Assembly: GCA_002316295.1 (NCBI GenBank)
Contig: DCDF01000116.1
Location: 1-16,147 of the forward strand
Source: Syntrophaceae bacterium UBA1062
GTDB taxonomy: Bacteria > Desulfobacterota > Desulfomonilia > UBA1062
Direction of reading: 5' to 3'
DNA length: 16,147 nucleotides
The notes beneath the pieces are model-generated. The model was not told the DNA's origin and did no database searches. It saw only the letters and a program-made list of their open reading frames with translations. A program made the translations under genes and the position numbers. Below, one piece after another: positions 14,659-16,147 of the stretch. Within the stretch, counting starts at the first letter, position 1; each line of letters opens with the position of its first letter.

Positions 14659-14731
14659 GGGGGTGTAGCTCAGTTGGGAGAGCGCAGCGTTCGCAATGCT
14701 GAGGTCGGGGGTTCGATCCCCCCCACCTCCA
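14659..14731 (+). tRNA. tRNA-Ala (anticodon CGC)
   Basis: This is a complete cloverleaf of 73 nt. The acceptor GGGGGTG pairs with CACCTCC, including the G3-U70 wobble that identifies alanine tRNAs. The D stem is GCTC/GAGC. The anticodon stem-loop is CAGCG-TTCGCAA-TGCTG with anticodon CGC at 14692-14694, reading GCG codons. The T stem GGGGG/CCCCC flanks TTCGATC. The discriminator base is A14731 and is followed by TAA, so the CCA end is not encoded and must be added by a nucleotidyltransferase such as the one encoded just upstream. Confidence 0.97.
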
Positions 14732-14741
14732 TAAAAAATGC

Positions 14742-14777
14742 AAAGCCCGGCGTGCAAAGCGCCGGGCTTTTTGTTTT
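14742..14777 (+). terminator. Intrinsic terminator after tRNA-Ala
   Basis: A perfect 11-bp stem, AAAGCCCGGCG (14742-14752) with CGCCGGGCTTT (14760-14770), closes a 7-nt loop and is followed by TTTTTGTTTT. On the minus strand the same stem is followed by GCATTTTTT, so it may also stop transcription from the right. Confidence 0.92.
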
Positions 14778-15064
14778 GTGATCAGGAGAATCGAAGCGCT
14801 GCGGGCGCCTCCTTCGGCAGGCAGCATCGATTGTTCAGCGGATTCATGCCTCGACTTTCCCGCCCTGTTGAGGGGCACGACACATGCCTTCATGCTCTCC
14901 CCGGCAGCTGTCGCGATCTCGAATGGCACTGTGTTCTTAAGTCTGACAGATCCTGCCCGGCGTATTCGTCCAGCCCGATGCAGCGTGAGCGTTTTTTCGG
15001 CTGTTTTTTGTTGCCGAGGCATATTGTGTTTCTGGATTGGGAATGACCGAATAAAAGAACTCCG
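14778..15064. other. Gene-free stretch of about 290 bp
   Basis: No convincing gene is seen on either strand. It looks lower in GC than its neighbours and contains two T6 runs (about 14991-15010). Short open frames here lack family features, and the longest minus-strand frame runs through the tRNA gene. It may be eroded coding sequence from the missing front of the MBL-fold gene or a deletion junction. No copy of the tRNA 3' end was found that would mark an attachment site. Confidence 0.5.
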
Positions 15065-15310
15065 ATGTGGAAGGGCCATCTTAAAGAGGAATCCTTGAAG
15101 GCCGTGCTGGAATTCATGGCCGGTCACAGGATGCGGCTCGTCGAGATCCACACCGGCGGCCATGCCGGCATCCGGACGCTTCAGCGCGTGGTCAGGGAGT
15201 TCCGGCCGCGGAAGATCGCTCCTGTTCACACGTTTCGGCCGGACAGGTTCCACGAGCTCTTTGACAACGTGCTGTCGGTACCTGACGGCAAAGAGATTGC
15301 CGATTCATCA
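15065..15310 (+). pseudogene. Remnant of an MBL-fold metallo-hydrolase (C-terminal part only)
   Basis: From an ATG at 15065 the frame reads M-W-K-G-H-L, then E-I-H-T-G-G-H-A (about 27-34), R-K-I-A-P-V-H-T-F-R-P-D (49-60) and L-F-D-N-V-L-S-V-P-D-G-K-E-I. This matches the end of RNA-processing-type MBL-fold hydrolases, which have 'MW.GYL', 'IHTSGHA' and 'P.HTF.PE.F..LF.NV...DGE'. The N-terminal bulk with the H-x-H-x-D-H metal site is missing: a TGA lies in frame at 15044 and no matching sequence was found upstream. The usual stop near 15305 is also absent, so the frame continues antisense through the WYL gene to the window edge. Most likely a truncated, non-functional leftover. Confidence 0.6.
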
Positions 15311-16147
15311 GCAATTCCACGTCTCCCCCTGCCAGGCAACCCACGTCCGGAAATCCTCCAGCACCTGCCCGGCAACCTCGGGAGGGCTGATCACCCGCAC
15401 ATGCGGCAGCCAGGGCTTCAGGCACATCATGATCTCCTCGAGCGAGCAGGCGAAGAATCGGACCAGAATCGAGCCGTCGTCCCTGATCTCACGGATCTCC
15501 TGCAATGGCAGGATCCATCGGCGCTGGAAGTAGTGGGCCCAGGCCGCGTCCACCTCGATGAGCACCTCCATGGCGCGCTCCCCGGAAAACCAGATGTTCA
15601 CGCTCCCCTCCAGCGTCTCGTCCAGATCTTTGGGCATGCCCCTGGATGCCGCCCTGAGCACGCGGATGTCGCTCATGTTGCTCAGCACATATTTCTTGAT
15701 GATGCGGTCATTGGTGTCGCGGGCCACCAGGTACCACACGCCGTCGAAGTATGCGATGCGGTAGGGCTCGGCCGTCACGCCGTGGGAGGAGCGCCCCTCG
15801 TAATAAAAGGAGATCTGTCTGCCGCCCTGGATGGCCTTGATGATCCGGCTCATGGTCTTGCCGCTCAAGGGCACATCGCTTTTCACCTTGATGTACACCG
15901 GCCTGCAGGCGGTGTAGTCGCATATCCTGCCCAGCAGGCCGTCGGCAGCTCGCTCGAAGGGCCTGCCCAGATGCGAGACCAGGTCTTTGAGCGCCACGAT
16001 CAAAGCGAGCTCGGCGTCGTCGAATACCTCGAGATCCTTCAGCAGGTTTTTATCCAGCCGGTAGAGCCCCTTCTTTTCCTCGTTCACCGGGATGCCGGCG
16101 CACTTGAGCGCTTTCAGATCGCGCTGGATGGTGCGGGCGTTCACCCC
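15308..16147 (-). CDS. WYL-domain transcriptional regulator (partial, N-terminus outside window)
   Basis: The frame enters from the right edge inside a DeoR-like helix-turn-helix: G-V-N-A-R-T-I-Q-R-D-L-K-A-L precedes A-G-I-P-V and K-G-L-Y-R-L. About 279 residues are present. A linker is followed by the WYL domain (about 105-180), with I-S-F-Y-Y-E-G-R, E-P-Y-R-I-A-Y-F-D-G and W-Y-L-V-A-R-D. A C-terminal WCX extension with R-F-F-A-C-S-L-E-E-I and P-W-L-P-H-V-R-V follows. WYL regulators sense nucleic-acid or nucleotide ligands in several systems, including some DNA-repair and phage-defence loci. The gene ends in tandem TGA stops (15308-15313) next to the MBL remnant. Its target is unknown; the divergent or downstream neighbours that might tell lie outside the window. 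Confidence 0.88.
   Translation of the reverse strand, partial: GVNARTIQRDLKALKCAGIPVNEEKKGLYRLDKNLLKDLEVFDDAELALIVALKDLVSHLGRPFERAADGLLGRICDYTACRPVYIKVKSDVPLSGKTMSRIIKAIQGGRQISFYYEGRSSHGVTAEPYRIAYFDGVWYLVARDTNDRIIKKYVLSNMSDIRVLRAASRGMPKDLDETLEGSVNIWFSGERAMEVLIEVDAAWAHYFQRRWILPLQEIREIRDDGSILVRFFACSLEEIMMCLKPWLPHVRVISPPEVAGQVLEDFRTWVAWQGETWNC

Noticed and set aside
14606..15253. 215-codon minus-strand frame across the tRNA gene
   Set aside because: Its C-terminal part is translated tRNA sequence (the familiar W-G-G-S-N-P-R-P artefact), and the rest has no recognisable features.
14659..15310. tRNA-Ala as an integration site with a flanking direct repeat
   Set aside because: No second copy of the tRNA 3' end was seen in the remaining 1.4 kb and no integrase is present; the Xer gene nearby looks chromosomal.
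15311..16147. Continuation of the MBL-like frame, open without a stop to the window edge
   Set aside because: Beyond about 15305 it is antisense to the WYL gene and has no MBL-like residues; the openness follows from codon bias of the opposite strand.
1..16147. CRISPR array, insertion sequence or defence island
   Set aside because: No regularly spaced repeats, transposase motifs or defence-gene clusters were found. The WYL regulator alone, cut by the window edge, is not enough to claim a defence locus.

Overview
The window reads as a chromosomal segment from a GC-rich, motile, Gram-negative bacterium. The evidence is a lipoprotein with a clear lipobox, a periplasmic AMIN/Amidase_3 cell-wall amidase, a secreted tandem-SPOR protein, flagellar genes and an HD-GYP tail. 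The gene mix (FliW with FlgL, an MTA/SAH deaminase, type III pantothenate kinase, and a DHH-CBS-CBS-nucleotidyltransferase fusion) suggests a Desulfobacterota / former Deltaproteobacteria lineage. That placement is inference; no taxonomic marker gene is present.

Left part (1-4309): the end of an HD-GYP protein overlaps a TPR lipoprotein (165-791, +). These converge on a minus-strand series read from high to low coordinates: flgL (4309-3200), fliW (3189-2737), a MobB-like GTPase (2583-2053) and an RlmI-type rRNA methyltransferase (1958-807). flgL is preceded by a good sigma-28-like promoter. fliW is translationally coupled to flgL through a Shine-Dalgarno site that overlaps the flgL stop.

Centre (4454-7694): a minus-strand ybaB-recR-mtaD operon (6692 to 4454) starts from a near-consensus sigma-70 promoter that would leave ybaB almost leaderless. 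Back to back with it lies a second promoter for a plus-strand cyclase-family metal hydrolase (6918-7694). Its about 137-nt leader begins with an 8-bp perfect long-range helix enclosing further stems and is followed by another hairpin. This is the best candidate here for an undescribed regulatory RNA.

Right part (7867-14731): a plus-strand gene row of coaX, a TPR-AMIN-Amidase_3 amidase, a tandem-SPOR protein, an XerD-like recombinase and an 879-aa DHH-CBS-CBS-poly(A) polymerase/tRNA nucleotidyltransferase, with the last four overlapping or within 3 nt of one another. It is followed by a tRNA-Ala(CGC) gene that does not encode its CCA end, and by a strong intrinsic terminator. The amidase makes denuded glycan, SPOR domains bind it, and XerD resolves chromosome dimers at the septum, so the middle of the row looks division-related. 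The last enzyme is of the type that completes tRNA 3' ends.

Right edge (14778-16147): about 290 bp without a credible gene, then a remnant of the C-terminal part of an MBL-fold metallo-hydrolase lacking both its N-terminal part and a stop codon, abutting tail to tail a WYL-domain regulator that runs off the window. Most of the window is ordinary chromosomal backbone. The unusual points are the structured leader, the Cys-less RlmI-like enzyme, the promoter arrangements and the MBL scar.
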